Notes: generated from the letters alone by a model not told the origin. Positions 38,172 to 47,248 are shown, counted from the first letter of the stretch. The stretch: DNA of 64,000 bases from CAWKCE01 sp032127035 (GCA_963848085.1 CAWKCE010000005.1:310001-374000); one strand, 5' to 3'. Numbers and translations: made by a program.

Positions 38172-39554
38172 TCAGGCGGCCGGGCACGAGGCCAACGCGG
38201 CGGCACCCCGGTCCAGGGCCGCGCGAGCTGCCTCGATGTCGAACGGCACCCGATCGGCGACGAAGGAGAACACGACCAGCCGCCCCTCGCAGGCCACCAC
38301 CAGCCCGGCCTCGGCGGCCACCCCGGTGAGTGTCCCCGTCTTCGCGCGGACCACGCCCGCACCGCGCGCGCTGCGACCGGTCAGGTACCGGTCCGCGAGG
38401 GTGCCCGTCAGACCGGCCACGGGAAGGCCTGCGGTGAGGGGACGCAACGTCGGGTCCGCAACCGCGACCGCCAGCACCCCGGCGGTACCCACGGGGGGGA
38501 GGCGGTTCGGGCGCGACAGCCCCGAGGCGTCGAACAGGCGGGCGCCGGACGTCTCGACATCGCGCAGCTGGGCTTGCGCCAGCAGCGTGGCGCCGGCTCC
38601 CGAGAAGCTGGCGGGACGACCGCTGGCCAGCGCCGCCAGCCGTCCGAGCGCCTCGGCCAGCTGGTTGTCACTGTCGGTCAGCATCCGCTCGACGAGGGCG
38701 GACACCGTCGGCGACTCGACCTCGGCGACGACCTCGCCGCCGGCCGCTGCCTCACCGGGCCGCACGCCACCGGTCACCCGGATGCCGCGATCGCCCAGCA
38801 GCGTCGCGAACCGGCCGGCCGCCGCCAGCGCCGGGTCCGCCTCCCTCGCCAGGGACCCGGACCGCGAGTCGACCAGCCCTTGGTCGGCCATCAGCGCCGT
38901 CACCGGGGCCACCACCCCGGACGAGACATAGGTGTCCCCCCAGGTGGGAGCGACGGCCGGGCCGGTGAACAGGCCGTCGTCGTAGAACAGCCGGACCCGC
39001 GAGATTCCCTCGCTCTGGAGCGCCTGCGCGGTCTCCCCGGCCAGCGCCTCCAGCGAAGCGACCGGCCGGTCGCCGCGGCGGGGCCGGGACGTGGTCAGCG
39101 TGGCGTCCCCTCCTCCGACGAGCACGACCGAGCGGGGCGCCGGCCCGCGGACCACGCGCGTGACGATCCGTGACTCCCGATCCAGGACGTCGAGGGCAGC
39201 CAGTGCGGTGAACAGCTTGACGGTGGATGCCGGCGCGGCGGCGCGGGTGGCTCGGGAGTCGAGCACGCCTTGTCCCTCCACCGTGGCGACGTACGCGGAG
39301 ACCCGCCGGCCCAGGGCGTCGTCACCGAGCGCACGCTCGACAGCTGCCTGCAGCCGCTCGACTTCAGCGGCCGGCATCGGATCGCCCTGGACGGGCAGCA
39401 GCGCCGCCTCCGGCGGCCCGGGACTGGCCATCGCGACCACGGGTGTGTCCGGGGGGGCGGCGGGCTCGAAGATCACGCCGGCGGCGTCCAAGGTCACCAC
39501 GACGACCGTCACCGCGGCGAGGACCGCCACGACGTACCACCGGGTCCGGCTCAT
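38172..39554 (-). CDS. dacB: D-alanyl-D-alanine carboxypeptidase/endopeptidase (PBP4, DacB type)
   Basis: A 460-residue secreted penicillin-binding protein of the class C (S13) family. An N-terminal hydrophobic anchor or signal (WYVVAVLAAVTVVVVTLDAAG), the SXXK motif S110-T-V-K113 (PASTVKLFTALA), the SXN motif in MLTDSDNQLAEALG and the KTG motif in VRAKTGTLTGV are intact. It trims or cleaves peptidoglycan cross-links outside the membrane. It corresponds to Rv3627c and is divergent from ppa, again as in M. tuberculosis. Confidence 0.95.
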   Translation of the reverse strand: MSRTRWYVVAVLAAVTVVVVTLDAAGVIFEPAAPPDTPVVAMASPGPPEAALLPVQGDPMPAAEVERLQAAVERALGDDALGRRVSAYVATVEGQGVLDSRATRAAAPASTVKLFTALAALDVLDRESRIVTRVVRGPAPRSVVLVGGGDATLTTSRPRRGDRPVASLEALAGETAQALQSEGISRVRLFYDDGLFTGPAVAPTWGDTYVSSGVVAPVTALMADQGLVDSRSGSLAREADPALAAAGRFATLLGDRGIRVTGGVRPGEAAAGGEVVAEVESPTVSALVERMLTDSDNQLAEALGRLAALASGRPASFSGAGATLLAQAQLRDVETSGARLFDASGLSRPNRLPPVGTAGVLAVAVADPTLRPLTAGLPVAGLTGTLADRYLTGRSARGAGVVRAKTGTLTGVAAEAGLVVACEGRLVVFSFVADRVPFDIEAARAALDRGAAALASCPAA

Positions 39555-39633
39555 CCTGACCCCCTCAGCGGCCTTCGGGTGCGGTACGGGACACTAAGGG
39601 ACGCGGTGCCAGGTCCACCCGGGAGGGTTCGCA

Positions 39634-40137
39634 GTGGAATTCGACGTCTTCGTGGAGATCCCCCAGGGGCACCGAAACAAGTACGAGCTCGACAAGAAGT
39701 CCGGCCGCATCCGGCTCGACCGGATGCTGTTCACGTCCACCCGGTACCCGGCCGACTACGGGTTCATCGAGAACACCCTCGGTCAAGACGGCGACCCGCT
39801 CGACGCGCTGGTTCTGCTGGACGAGCCCACGTTCCCCGGCTGCGTGATCATGTGCCGGGCGATCGGAATGTTCCGCATGACCGACGAAGCCGGAGGCGAC
39901 GACAAGGTCGTCTGCGTCCCGGCGCACGACCCGCGCAAGGAGCACCTGCGGGACATCCACCACATGCCGGAGTTCGACAAGCTGGAGATCCAGCACTTCT
40001 TCGAGGTCTACAAGGACCTGGAGCCGGGGAAGTCGGTGGAAGGCGCCACGTGGGCAAACCGCGCTGACACCGAGCGTGAGATCAAGGCCTCGTTCCGCCG
40101 CCAGGACGCCGCCCAGCAGTCCAGCGACGAGTCCTGA
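39634..40137 (+). CDS. ppa: Inorganic pyrophosphatase
   Basis: A 167-residue soluble family I pyrophosphatase. EIPQGHRNKYELDKKSGRI, DRMLFTSTRYPADYGFIENTL and the metal-binding DGDPLDALVLLDEPTFPG motif are complete. It hydrolyses pyrophosphate to drive biosynthesis. GGGAGGG lies before the GTG at 39634. The gene is divergent from dacB and convergent with the MhuD-like gene (2 nt between stops). Confidence 0.97.
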   Translation: MEFDVFVEIPQGHRNKYELDKKSGRIRLDRMLFTSTRYPADYGFIENTLGQDGDPLDALVLLDEPTFPGCVIMCRAIGMFRMTDEAGGDDKVVCVPAHDPRKEHLRDIHHMPEFDKLEIQHFFEVYKDLEPGKSVEGATWANRADTEREIKASFRRQDAAQQSSDES

Positions 40138-40139
40138 CG

Positions 40140-40469
40140 CTACTCGGCCACCGGATCGGCGCTCTGCACGACCTCAAAGGCCCAGATCGTCGACCCCGAC
40201 GCGGCCGACGGCTGGCCGGCCGGCCGCCCACTTGCCTCGGCATGACCGGAGGCGAACGACCGCGAGGCAGTCCACTCATCGAACGACTCCCGGTCGCTCC
40301 ACCGGGTGTAGACGAGGTACTGCTCGGTCCCTTCGAGCGGCCGGAGAAGCTCGAAGTGCTCGAACCCCGGCGCGCGCTCTACCGAGCCGGCGCGGCCGGC
40401 GAACCGCTGCTCAAGGAGCGTTCCGTCTCCGCCGGACACGGTCAGTACGTTGATAGCGACGTAGCTCAT
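40140..40469 (-). CDS. Antibiotic-biosynthesis-monooxygenase fold protein, MhuD-like heme-degrading type
   Basis: A 109-residue ferredoxin-like protein. The layout YVAINVLTVSGGDGTLLEQRF, AGRAGSVERAPGFEHFELLRPLEG (read as two adjacent pieces), YLVYTRWSDRESFDEW and the C-terminal WAFEVVQS matches the IsdG/MhuD family. The asparagine in strand 1 (INV), a tryptophan in the second helix (DEW) and a histidine nine to ten residues later (SGH) are at the positions of the MhuD heme-site residues. It would open heme to release iron. The usual Rv3592 location is elsewhere. Function is inferred from residue pattern. Confidence 0.72.
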   Translation of the reverse strand: MSYVAINVLTVSGGDGTLLEQRFAGRAGSVERAPGFEHFELLRPLEGTEQYLVYTRWSDRESFDEWTASRSFASGHAEASGRPAGQPSAASGSTIWAFEVVQSADPVAE

Positions 40470-40632
40470 TGCCCCAGTGTGGTGCCCCAGCTGCCGGGCC
40501 GCCGCCCGGGACCGGTCGCGCCATGATCGTGGGCACGCTCCCCACCTCCTCACATTCCGATCGGCTCGGCGGGACCACCCGCGTGCCGAGGCCGTTCGCT
40601 CCTCGCCCGAGCGGACCTGGGACGCTGCGGTG

Positions 40633-42057
40633 GTGACGCACCCCGGCTGGCCGACCGGAGATCCGACCTCCTGGCCGGCCCACCGGCTCGCGCATGCCAT
40701 GGTGACGGGGCAGCTCACAGTCGTCGAGGTGGTCACCGCATTCCTCGACCGCATCGACTCCCTGGAGCCGACCCACCACGCCTTGGTCTCCCGTCGGCCG
40801 CGCCATGAGGCTCTCGACGACGCCGCCCGGCTGGATGCCAGGCCCACGGCTCGGCGGTCCGGGGGCCTGTTCGGGCTTCCGCTCGCCGTGAAGGACCTCA
40901 CCGACGTCCGCGACCTCCCGACCACACTCGGTTTCTGGCGACCCGACGAGGTGGGTCCTGCTCGCGATGACACCGACTTCGTCCCCCGGCTGCGAGCTGC
41001 CGGAGCGGTATTCGTCGGGAAGACGAACACACCCGAGTTCGGCCTGGGGTCGCACACCCACAGCCGGGTGGCTCCCACGACACGTAATGCGCTCGACCCG
41101 GCTCGCTCAGCAGGTGGCAGCAGCGGCGGCGCCGCGGTAGCGGTGGCCACGGGGATGCTGCCGGTCGCCGACGGGAGCGACTTCATGGGATCCCTCCGCA
41201 ACCCGCCCGGCTGGAACGGGGTGTTCGGGCTGCGCCCCACCTCCGAACAGCGCCCGGAGTCGCGACCCACCGATGTCAGCGGCGACGGCGGGGTCGCGGG
41301 CCCGATCGCACGCGATGCGCTCGACCTGGCAACCATGCTCGCCACGATGACCGGTCAGCACCTGACCCCAGCCCGCGGGCCCGGCCTCCGACGGGTGGCA
41401 TGGCTGGCCGACCTCAACGGGTACCTCCCCACGGAGGCCGGCGTGCTGGATGCGTGTCGGTCGTCGCTCGACGTCTTTCGCGACCTGCGAGTGGACGTGG
41501 AGGAGCGCGTCCTTCCAGCCACTCCGGACTTCGCGGACGTCTCCCTGCTGTGGCCGACGTGGACCACCTTCCGGCACGCGGCCGTGGGCGGCGAGCTGGC
41601 GCAGTTCGCCGACGAACACGGGGTGCTCGACCGGATGAAGCCGGAGGCCCGGTGGGAGGTCGAGGGCTACCGAGCGCTCCGCGACCGAGACCGGCCAGAC
41701 ATGGCCCGCCGACGGGCCGGACTGGCCGACGCCTTCGCCCTCTTGTTCGCCCGGTACGACGCGGTCGTCCTCCCGACCGCTCAGGTCTTCCCGTTCCCGG
41801 CCAAGACGAGCTGGCCGCACCAGATCGCGGGGAGACCCATGGACACCTACCACCGCTGGATGGAGGTGACCGCCCCGGCAACGCTCGCGGGACTCCCCGT
41901 CCTCGCCGTGCCGGTGCCGACCGCAGGTCTCCCCATCGGACTCCAGGTCATCGGGCCGCCGCACTCCGAACCTCTGCTGCTCCAGGTGGCCCGGCAGTGG
42001 CAGGGCGCGACCGCCGGCGCCGCAGGGGTCGCCCTGTGCCGAGACCCGACGGGCTAG
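40633..42057 (+). CDS. Amidase signature family protein
   Basis: A 474-residue enzyme. The Lys-cisSer-Ser triad is K87 (LAVKDLTDV), S163 (GGSSGGAAVAVA) and S187 (SDFMGSLRNPP), with the family spacing. It hydrolyses amides; the sequence resembles broad-specificity amidases rather than GatA, since no gatB or gatC is present. The GTG at 40633 (or 40630) is the only reasonable start before the first helix. The 163-bp gap to the divergent MhuD-like gene shows no clear promoter. It is followed after 55 nt by the racemase gene. Confidence 0.9.
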   Translation: MTHPGWPTGDPTSWPAHRLAHAMVTGQLTVVEVVTAFLDRIDSLEPTHHALVSRRPRHEALDDAARLDARPTARRSGGLFGLPLAVKDLTDVRDLPTTLGFWRPDEVGPARDDTDFVPRLRAAGAVFVGKTNTPEFGLGSHTHSRVAPTTRNALDPARSAGGSSGGAAVAVATGMLPVADGSDFMGSLRNPPGWNGVFGLRPTSEQRPESRPTDVSGDGGVAGPIARDALDLATMLATMTGQHLTPARGPGLRRVAWLADLNGYLPTEAGVLDACRSSLDVFRDLRVDVEERVLPATPDFADVSLLWPTWTTFRHAAVGGELAQFADEHGVLDRMKPEARWEVEGYRALRDRDRPDMARRRAGLADAFALLFARYDAVVLPTAQVFPFPAKTSWPHQIAGRPMDTYHRWMEVTAPATLAGLPVLAVPVPTAGLPIGLQVIGPPHSEPLLLQVARQWQGATAGAAGVALCRDPTG

Positions 42058-42112
42058 CGTTCGGAAGGCGCTGGTGTCGGACCACGTCATCACAGGGGGA
42101 GGCGTCACCCAT

Positions 42113-43198
42113 ATGGCGGGACCGCTGCAGGGAGTCCGCGTGGTCGAGTTCGCCGCTCTGGGCCCGGCACCCTTCGCCGCCATGCTGCTCGCCGACCTGG
42201 GCGCCGACGTGGTTCGGGTGGACCGGCCGGACGTGGGCGAGGTCTCCAACGACACCACCGGGCGCGGGAAGCGGTCGGTAGCACTCGACCTCAAGTCCAC
42301 GGAGGGTCGGGCAACAGCGCTCCGGCTCGTCCAGCGCGCCGACGTCCTGGTCGAGGGCTTTCGTCCGGGCGTCATGGAGCGGCTCGGACTGGGGCCGGAC
42401 GTCTGCCACGAGCGGAACCCGGCGTTGGTCTACGGACGTATGACCGGCTGGGGCCAGGACGGCCCGCTGGCGCACAGCGCCGGGCACGACCTCGACTTCA
42501 TCGCCGTGACCGGCGTGCTGTGGGCGATGGGGCGCCCCACCGAGCCACCCGCGCCGCCCCTCAACGTCGTCGGGGACCTCGGCGGTGGAGCCATGTTCCT
42601 GGCACTCGGCGTGCTGGCGGCCTTGCTGGCAGCACGCGAGACCGGCCGCGGCGATGTGGTGGACGCCGCCATCGTCGACGGCACCACCGCGCTGGCCACG
42701 ATGCTGCTCGGGCTGCGGTCCCGCGGACTGTGGACCGACGAGCGGGGCACCAACCTGCTCGACTCTGGCGCCCCTTTCTACGACGTCTACGAGTGCGCGG
42801 ACGGCCGCTACCTCGCGGTCGGTGCGATCGAGCCGCGCTTCTACGCCGAGCTGGTGTCTCGCACCGGCTTCGACGGCGACCCGGCCGACCAGTACGACGC
42901 CACGTCCTGGCCGCAACAGCGGCGCCGTTGGGCTGAGCACCTGAAGACCCGACCTCGCGACGAGTGGGTCGCCCTCCTCGCCGGGACGGATGCGTGCGTC
43001 GCGCCGGTGCTCGACTGGGTCGAGGCCGCCGAGCACCCACACCTGCGCGAGCGCGGCGTGTACATCGACGTCGGAGGGGAGCAGCAGCCGGCCCCGGCTC
43101 CGCGCTTCGCCGCGCGGCCGACCGGGCCGCCACGGCCGGCCCCAGCCTCCGGACAGCCCTCGACACACGTGGACCGCGTGCTCGAAGAGTGGCGATGA
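42113..43198 (+). CDS. Alpha-methylacyl-CoA racemase (CaiB/BaiF superfamily)
   Basis: A 361-residue family III CoA-transferase-fold protein. H125 (SAGHDLDFIAVTG) and D155 (NVVGDLGGG), plus a glutamate in the GAPFYDVYE segment, coincide with the catalytic residues of the M. tuberculosis racemase MCR (H126, D156). A CoA-transferase would instead need a single catalytic aspartate in another context. It interconverts (R)- and (S)-2-methylacyl-CoA so that branched chains can enter beta-oxidation. GGAGG lies 10 nt before the ATG at 42113. The SGNH hydrolase gene overlaps it by 4 nt. Confidence 0.88.
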   Translation: MAGPLQGVRVVEFAALGPAPFAAMLLADLGADVVRVDRPDVGEVSNDTTGRGKRSVALDLKSTEGRATALRLVQRADVLVEGFRPGVMERLGLGPDVCHERNPALVYGRMTGWGQDGPLAHSAGHDLDFIAVTGVLWAMGRPTEPPAPPLNVVGDLGGGAMFLALGVLAALLAARETGRGDVVDAAIVDGTTALATMLLGLRSRGLWTDERGTNLLDSGAPFYDVYECADGRYLAVGAIEPRFYAELVSRTGFDGDPADQYDATSWPQQRRRWAEHLKTRPRDEWVALLAGTDACVAPVLDWVEAAEHPHLRERGVYIDVGGEQQPAPAPRFAARPTGPPRPAPASGQPSTHVDRVLEEWR

Positions 43199-44034
43199 GC
43201 GGCCCCGAGCTGGTGAGATTCGTCGCCCTCGGAGACTCCTTCACCGAGGGGATGTGCGACGAGCCGGACCCCACTGGGCGCTACCTCGGGTGGGCCGACC
43301 GGGTCGCCGCCGCGCTTGCCCGGTGCGAGCCCACGTTCACCTACGCCAACCTGGCGGTGCGGGGGAAGCTGCTCGACCAGACCACCGTGGAGCAGCTCCC
43401 GGTCGCGCTGGACCTGCTCGACGACCCCGGCCGCACCCTGGTGTCCTTCCACGCCGGGCCCAACGACGTCCTGCGCCCCCGGACCGACTTCGCCGGCTTG
43501 CTCGCGCGCTACGACCGAGCCGTCCACCTGCTGCGACGAAGGGGCGCTCGGGTGCTGCTGTTCACCGCGATCCCTCGGGCCGGCGGCCAGGGCCGCACCT
43601 CCGACCGGCTCGCCGCCCGGTTCGAGCGCTTCAACGACGGCGTCCGCACCACCGCCGCCCGACACGGCACCCACCTCCAGGACAACGGCGTGGTGGACGC
43701 GTTCCATGACCGTCGGCTGTGGGCCCAGGACCGGCTCCACCTGGCGGCGGAGGGCCACCGCCGCGTCGCCGCCGGAGTCCTGGAGCAGCTCGGCGTGGCC
43801 GACCCCACCCTGCTGGGTGGGCCGCCAGGCTGGTGGCGCGAGGCGCTCCCACCGCAGCCCCCTCTGCCACCCCGGCACGCCCTCACCGAGGACGTGCGCT
43901 GGCTGACCGGCCACCTCGCCCCGTGGGTGGGTCGGCGGCTGCGCGGGATCTCCAGTGGCGACGGCGTCACCCCGAAGCGGCCGACGCCGACCCCGGTCGA
44001 CCTGGCTCCTGGCGGCGACGCTGGGGTAGCATAG
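43195..44034 (+). CDS. SGNH/GDSL hydrolase family protein
   Basis: A 279-residue cytosolic esterase-fold protein. Block I FVALGDSFTEGM holds the serine, the glycine in NLAVRGKLLDQTT is block II, FHAGPNDVLRP is block III (GPND) and DRLHLAAEGHRRVA is block V with the Asp-x-x-His pair. No signal peptide is seen. The C-terminal 60 residues are a proline-rich extension. The ATG overlaps the racemase stop (ATGA), so the two are coupled. The substrate is unknown. Confidence 0.9.
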   Translation: MSGPELVRFVALGDSFTEGMCDEPDPTGRYLGWADRVAAALARCEPTFTYANLAVRGKLLDQTTVEQLPVALDLLDDPGRTLVSFHAGPNDVLRPRTDFAGLLARYDRAVHLLRRRGARVLLFTAIPRAGGQGRTSDRLAARFERFNDGVRTTAARHGTHLQDNGVVDAFHDRRLWAQDRLHLAAEGHRRVAAGVLEQLGVADPTLLGGPPGWWREALPPQPPLPPRHALTEDVRWLTGHLAPWVGRRLRGISSGDGVTPKRPTPTPVDLAPGGDAGVA

Positions 44035-44042
44035 GTATGTTG

Positions 44043-44062
44043 ACTGACTGACCAGTCAGTCG
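44043..44062. promoter_or_regulatory. Perfect TetR-type palindrome at the Rieske oxygenase promoter
   Basis: Nine-base arms GACTGACTG and CAGTCAGTC flank a 2-bp spacer (AC), a perfect inverted repeat of 20 bp that resembles operators of many actinobacterial TetR regulators. It lies directly after a -10-like TATGTT (44036-44041) and 14 bp before the ATG at 44077, so bound repressor would block transcription. No TetR gene is in the window. Confidence 0.75.
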
Positions 44063-44076
44063 GAGAGGGCAGCACC

Positions 44077-45180
44077 ATGTCGAGCAGTGCCCGCCAGACC
44101 CTCCCCGGGACCGACTACCACGCCCCCGAGGTGTACCGGGTCGAGCAGGAACGGATCTTCTTCACCACCTGGATGTACGCCGGACGCGTCGACCAGGTCG
44201 CCGAACCGGGGCAGTTCTTCACGGTAGACATCGCCGGCGAGGGCGTGATCGTCACCCGAAACACAGACGGGGGCCTCCGTGCCTTCTACAACGTGTGCCG
44301 ACACCGTGGCTCTGTCCTGTGCGAGGAGCCTCGCGGGCAGACCAAGGCGGTCTTCCAGTGCCCCTACCACGCCTGGTGCTACGACCTGGACGGTGCGCTC
44401 GTGGCTACCCCGCGCGTGGGGAAGGACGAGGTCGAGCGGTCCGAGCTGTCATTGAAGGCGGTGCACGTCGACGAGTGGCAGGGGTTTGTCTTCGTGAACC
44501 TGAGCCGCCGGGAGCCGGCGGCGCTGCTGCCGACGCTGGACGCCCACTACGACAGCCCCCTGCGCTTCGACGACTTCGGCCTGGGCGTCCTTCGCACCGG
44601 GTTCCGCTCCGAGAGCGTGGTCGCGGCCAACTGGAAGATCCTGGTCGAGAACTACAACGAGTGCCTGCACTGCCCGATCGTCCACCCGGAGCTTGTCGAG
44701 GCGATCCCCGCCTACAAGAAGGGCATGGTGTTCGACCCGGACCGCCCCGACGGCGGCGTGGCGATCGTGACCGGTGGCAACACCTACTCCAACGACCCGC
44801 GGGCCCGCCGCACCCTCCTGCCGAACATGACCGAGGAGCAGGCCGCGTCCATCTACGGCGCCCAGGTGTTCCCCACCATGTTCTTGGACATCGCCGGGAG
44901 CAACGCGGTCGTGACGCGCCTGTCACCCGAGGGACCGCGCAGCACGCGCGTCTTCAGTGAGTACTTGTTCATGCCTGAGGAGATTGACTCCCCTGACTTC
45001 GACCCCAAACCGGTGGTGGACTTCTGCGAGCTGGTGGCACACCAGGACTACGTCGTCAGCGAGCGCGTCCAGAAGGGTGTCGAGTCACGCAGCTTCACGC
45101 ACGGCGTCTACCCGGAGAAGGACGAGTACGTCCATCAGTTCAACGAGTACTACCGCCAGGTGCGCGGCCCCGTCGCGTGA
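44077..45180 (+). CDS. Rieske non-heme iron oxygenase, alpha subunit
   Basis: A 367-residue oxygenase. The Rieske 2Fe-2S ligands are C74, H76 (CRHRGSVLC), C95 and H98 (CPYHAWCYD). The mononuclear iron site is in ENYNECLHCPIVHPEL (H198, H203) with an aspartate in VAHQDYVVSERVQ. E195 sits where aromatic-ring dioxygenases have the bridging aspartate; glutamate there is known in enzymes acting on quaternary amines (carnitine CntA, glycine betaine GbcA, choline monooxygenase). The substrate is therefore possibly an N-methylated amine. Its reductase is not adjacent. GGAGAGG lies before the ATG. Confidence 0.9.
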   Translation: MSSSARQTLPGTDYHAPEVYRVEQERIFFTTWMYAGRVDQVAEPGQFFTVDIAGEGVIVTRNTDGGLRAFYNVCRHRGSVLCEEPRGQTKAVFQCPYHAWCYDLDGALVATPRVGKDEVERSELSLKAVHVDEWQGFVFVNLSRREPAALLPTLDAHYDSPLRFDDFGLGVLRTGFRSESVVAANWKILVENYNECLHCPIVHPELVEAIPAYKKGMVFDPDRPDGGVAIVTGGNTYSNDPRARRTLLPNMTEEQAASIYGAQVFPTMFLDIAGSNAVVTRLSPEGPRSTRVFSEYLFMPEEIDSPDFDPKPVVDFCELVAHQDYVVSERVQKGVESRSFTHGVYPEKDEYVHQFNEYYRQVRGPVA

Positions 45181-45202
45181 ACTGATCGCGTCCTGACAGC
45201 GG

Positions 45203-45859
45203 CTACGACGCCGGCCGTAGTCGAGCCGCGTACTTCCGCCAGCTTCGCTGGCCGAGCAGACGCCACAGGACCTTCACCGGAGGTGGCACCTCCGACAGCA
45301 TGTAGCGGCGGTCGTTGTCCGACAGCGGCTCCAACAGCATGCCGAAGGCGACGAACATCTTGTCCTTGGGGATCCCCGCACGAGAGTGAGCACCGATCGC
45401 GTTCCACTCCTCCTGCGTCAGGGTCTTGGCAGCCAGCGGAACCACCAACGTCTCCTCGTCGTCCAGGTGCTCCTGCAGGGCGACGTTGAGTGCCAGCAGC
45501 GAGTCTGCAAGCTCGTCCCGCTGCGGAGTCTCAGGCGTCCGACGCCAGGCGTCGTTCGCCTTGCCGGCGCGCTCGACGGCGGAGGCCACGCCGAGGTGCT
45601 GGTCCGCGACCCGCTGCACCGTCGCCGCCTCCTGTGGTGCCCGCTCCAGCAGCTTCGGCCACAGCAGCGCGTCCTCACTCTCGTGATGATGGTGCAGAAG
45701 CAGCAGCCCGAAATCGATGTGGTCGGCCAGGAAGGTGACTCGGTCTGGCGTCGGGTCCGTCTCGGCGCGCACCAATCGTGCTGACTCGTCGTAGGCGGCA
45801 CGGAACGTCCGGTGCACAATCGCCATGTCGCGAACCTCGATGACGGCCGCGTCAGTCAT
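45203..45859 (-). CDS. Hemerythrin HHE domain protein
   Basis: A 218-residue four-helix-bundle protein. Helix 1 has an early histidine (MAIVHRTF), helix 2 the pattern HHHHESEDALLWP, and later helices carry DQHLGVASAV and LQEHLDDEETLV: the His/His-x-x-x-Glu set that would hold a di-iron centre. Such proteins bind or sense oxygen or NO, or store iron. GGGAGG precedes the ATG at 45859. It converges on the Rieske gene with 22 bp between stops. Confidence 0.88.
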   Translation of the reverse strand: MTDAAVIEVRDMAIVHRTFRAAYDESARLVRAETDPTPDRVTFLADHIDFGLLLLHHHHESEDALLWPKLLERAPQEAATVQRVADQHLGVASAVERAGKANDAWRRTPETPQRDELADSLLALNVALQEHLDDEETLVVPLAAKTLTQEEWNAIGAHSRAGIPKDKMFVAFGMLLEPLSDNDRRYMLSEVPPPVKVLWRLLGQRSWRKYAARLRPAS

Positions 45860-45948
45860 GGGGGAGCCTCCCGTGCCGTTTCGCAGTGCAGTCAACCCGA
45901 CGGGCTCGGTTCTACACCCAGGCTTGGGCTTTCGTCAGCAGGTTGTCC

Positions 45949-46761
45949 CTACTCCGCACTCAGGTACAAGCCAGCCGGGCCGTTGACCAGGCTGAGCTGG
46001 TCACCGTCGATGGAGAAGACGACAGCGCCGTCGAGAACACTGATGAGCGCCGCTTCTACGTCACCGCGCGGTCCGGGGCACGCCATCTTGGTCGACGTCA
46101 GCCCGGACACCACGATGCGCTCGGCCCCGACGGTGTAGCTGCCGTGGATTCGGTTGCAGCCCACATCCGCTGACAGGACGCCGGCGTCAAACGTCACGGT
46201 GGCCGTCACGTCGGCCGGGATGCTCGAAACGGCTCCGGTCTCGCCGCTTCCGGACAAGATCCCGGTGAGCGTCCACTCGGTCCCTTCCAGCGCACGGTCG
46301 GGGTTCACCGTCTTCTCGTCCACCATCGCCAGGGAGTAGTCCGCGCTGGTGACCGACAACCGGTCCCCCACGAGACCGAGAGCCGGGCCCGAGGACAGCA
46401 CCTCAGCCAGCCAGGCGTCCTGGTCCATCCGCGGTTGCGGACACCCCATCTCCGTCATCGACAACCCACCGTCGAGCACCAACTGGTTGCCGTCGAGGTG
46501 CGCCTCGCCGCCCATCGTGTTGCATCCGGCCCGGGCCGAGATGCCGTCGGCACCGAACGACATCCACACGACCGAGTCCGCCGCCAGCGGATACGGGTCA
46601 CTGCCGGCGAGGACCTGGGTGGACACGAACGAGCGACCGGACAGCGTGCCCCATTCGAGGCCGCCGCTACCCGGAGACGCGGCTGGCGAGTTTCCGCAGC
46701 CGGCCAGCAGCAACGCCACCGCTCCCAGGACCGCCACCGAAGCCATCCGCATGTGGGTCAT
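45949..46761 (-). CDS. Lipoprotein with two META (HslJ-like) domains
   Basis: A 270-residue lipoprotein. The signal peptide ends in the lipobox LLAGC (C22). Two META domains follow: the first with LEWGTLSGRSFVSTQVL and AGCNTMGGEAHL, the second with EGTEWTLTGILSG and DVGCNRIHGSYTV; each has the conserved GCN strand, and each domain ends with a TKMACPGP- or TEMGCPQP-type segment. META proteins are linked to stress tolerance and adhesion in other bacteria; the role here is unknown. It lies 12 nt downstream of the DoxX gene. Confidence 0.87.
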   Translation of the reverse strand: MTHMRMASVAVLGAVALLLAGCGNSPAASPGSGGLEWGTLSGRSFVSTQVLAGSDPYPLAADSVVWMSFGADGISARAGCNTMGGEAHLDGNQLVLDGGLSMTEMGCPQPRMDQDAWLAEVLSSGPALGLVGDRLSVTSADYSLAMVDEKTVNPDRALEGTEWTLTGILSGSGETGAVSSIPADVTATVTFDAGVLSADVGCNRIHGSYTVGAERIVVSGLTSTKMACPGPRGDVEAALISVLDGAVVFSIDGDQLSLVNGPAGLYLSAE

Positions 46762-46773
46762 GTGCGTGGGACG

Positions 46774-47202
46774 TCAAGCAGCCGCTCGGGGTTCCGCAGG
46801 GCGTCGCGGACGGCCCGATCGGAGCACCGCGCAGATCATGGGGATCTGCAGCGGGACGCGGCCCCAGGCCAGCACGCGGAGCCAGGTACTCGCCCGCGCG
46901 CTGTTCTGGAGGCGCAGGGCGAGGTACCAGTTGCCCGGCCAGACCATGAGGAGCAGCAGCGCGGATGCCCGTGCCGCCCACGCCCGCCGAGCCACCAGGC
47001 CACCTGCGCACACGAGCTCGGCAACGCCGCTGACAGCGATGACCTGGCCCCGGAAAGGAAGGGAGTGAGGGACCAGGCGGTCGAATGCGGCAGGACGGAC
47101 AAGGTGCGCAACACCGCTGACCGCGAACGCTGCCGCAACGCCGCGAGCACCCCACGTGAGTCGGGTGTGACCCGGACCTTCCCGCGCATCTGGACCGCTC
47201 AT
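46774..47202 (-). CDS. DoxX-like membrane protein
   Basis: A 142-residue protein with four membrane helices. GARGVAAAFAVSGVAHLVRP opens the fold, and SLPFRGQVIAVSGVAELVCAGGLV and the next helix carry the conserved DoxX pattern (small residues and a glutamate in the second helix), ending with WGRVPLQIPMICAVL. The family is linked to thiosulfate:quinone oxidation and to redox membrane complexes. The ATG at 47202 follows a weaker CAGTCT box by 6 nt. It is divergent from the GcvT-like gene. Confidence 0.8.
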   Translation of the reverse strand: MSGPDAREGPGHTRLTWGARGVAAAFAVSGVAHLVRPAAFDRLVPHSLPFRGQVIAVSGVAELVCAGGLVARRAWAARASALLLLMVWPGNWYLALRLQNSARASTWLRVLAWGRVPLQIPMICAVLRSGRPRRPAEPRAAA

Positions 47203-47248
47203 GCCGTCAGACTGCCCGATCCGACACCCGCACTGCGAACCCATGCCA

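Noticed and set aside
40633..42057. GatA subunit of the Asp/Glu-tRNA amidotransferase
   Set aside because: The amidase signature is shared, but gatB/gatC are absent and the neighbours are catabolic.
42113..43198. CaiB/BaiF CoA-transferase function for this gene
   Set aside because: The His/Asp pair at 125 and 155 matches the racemase MCR rather than CoA-transferases.
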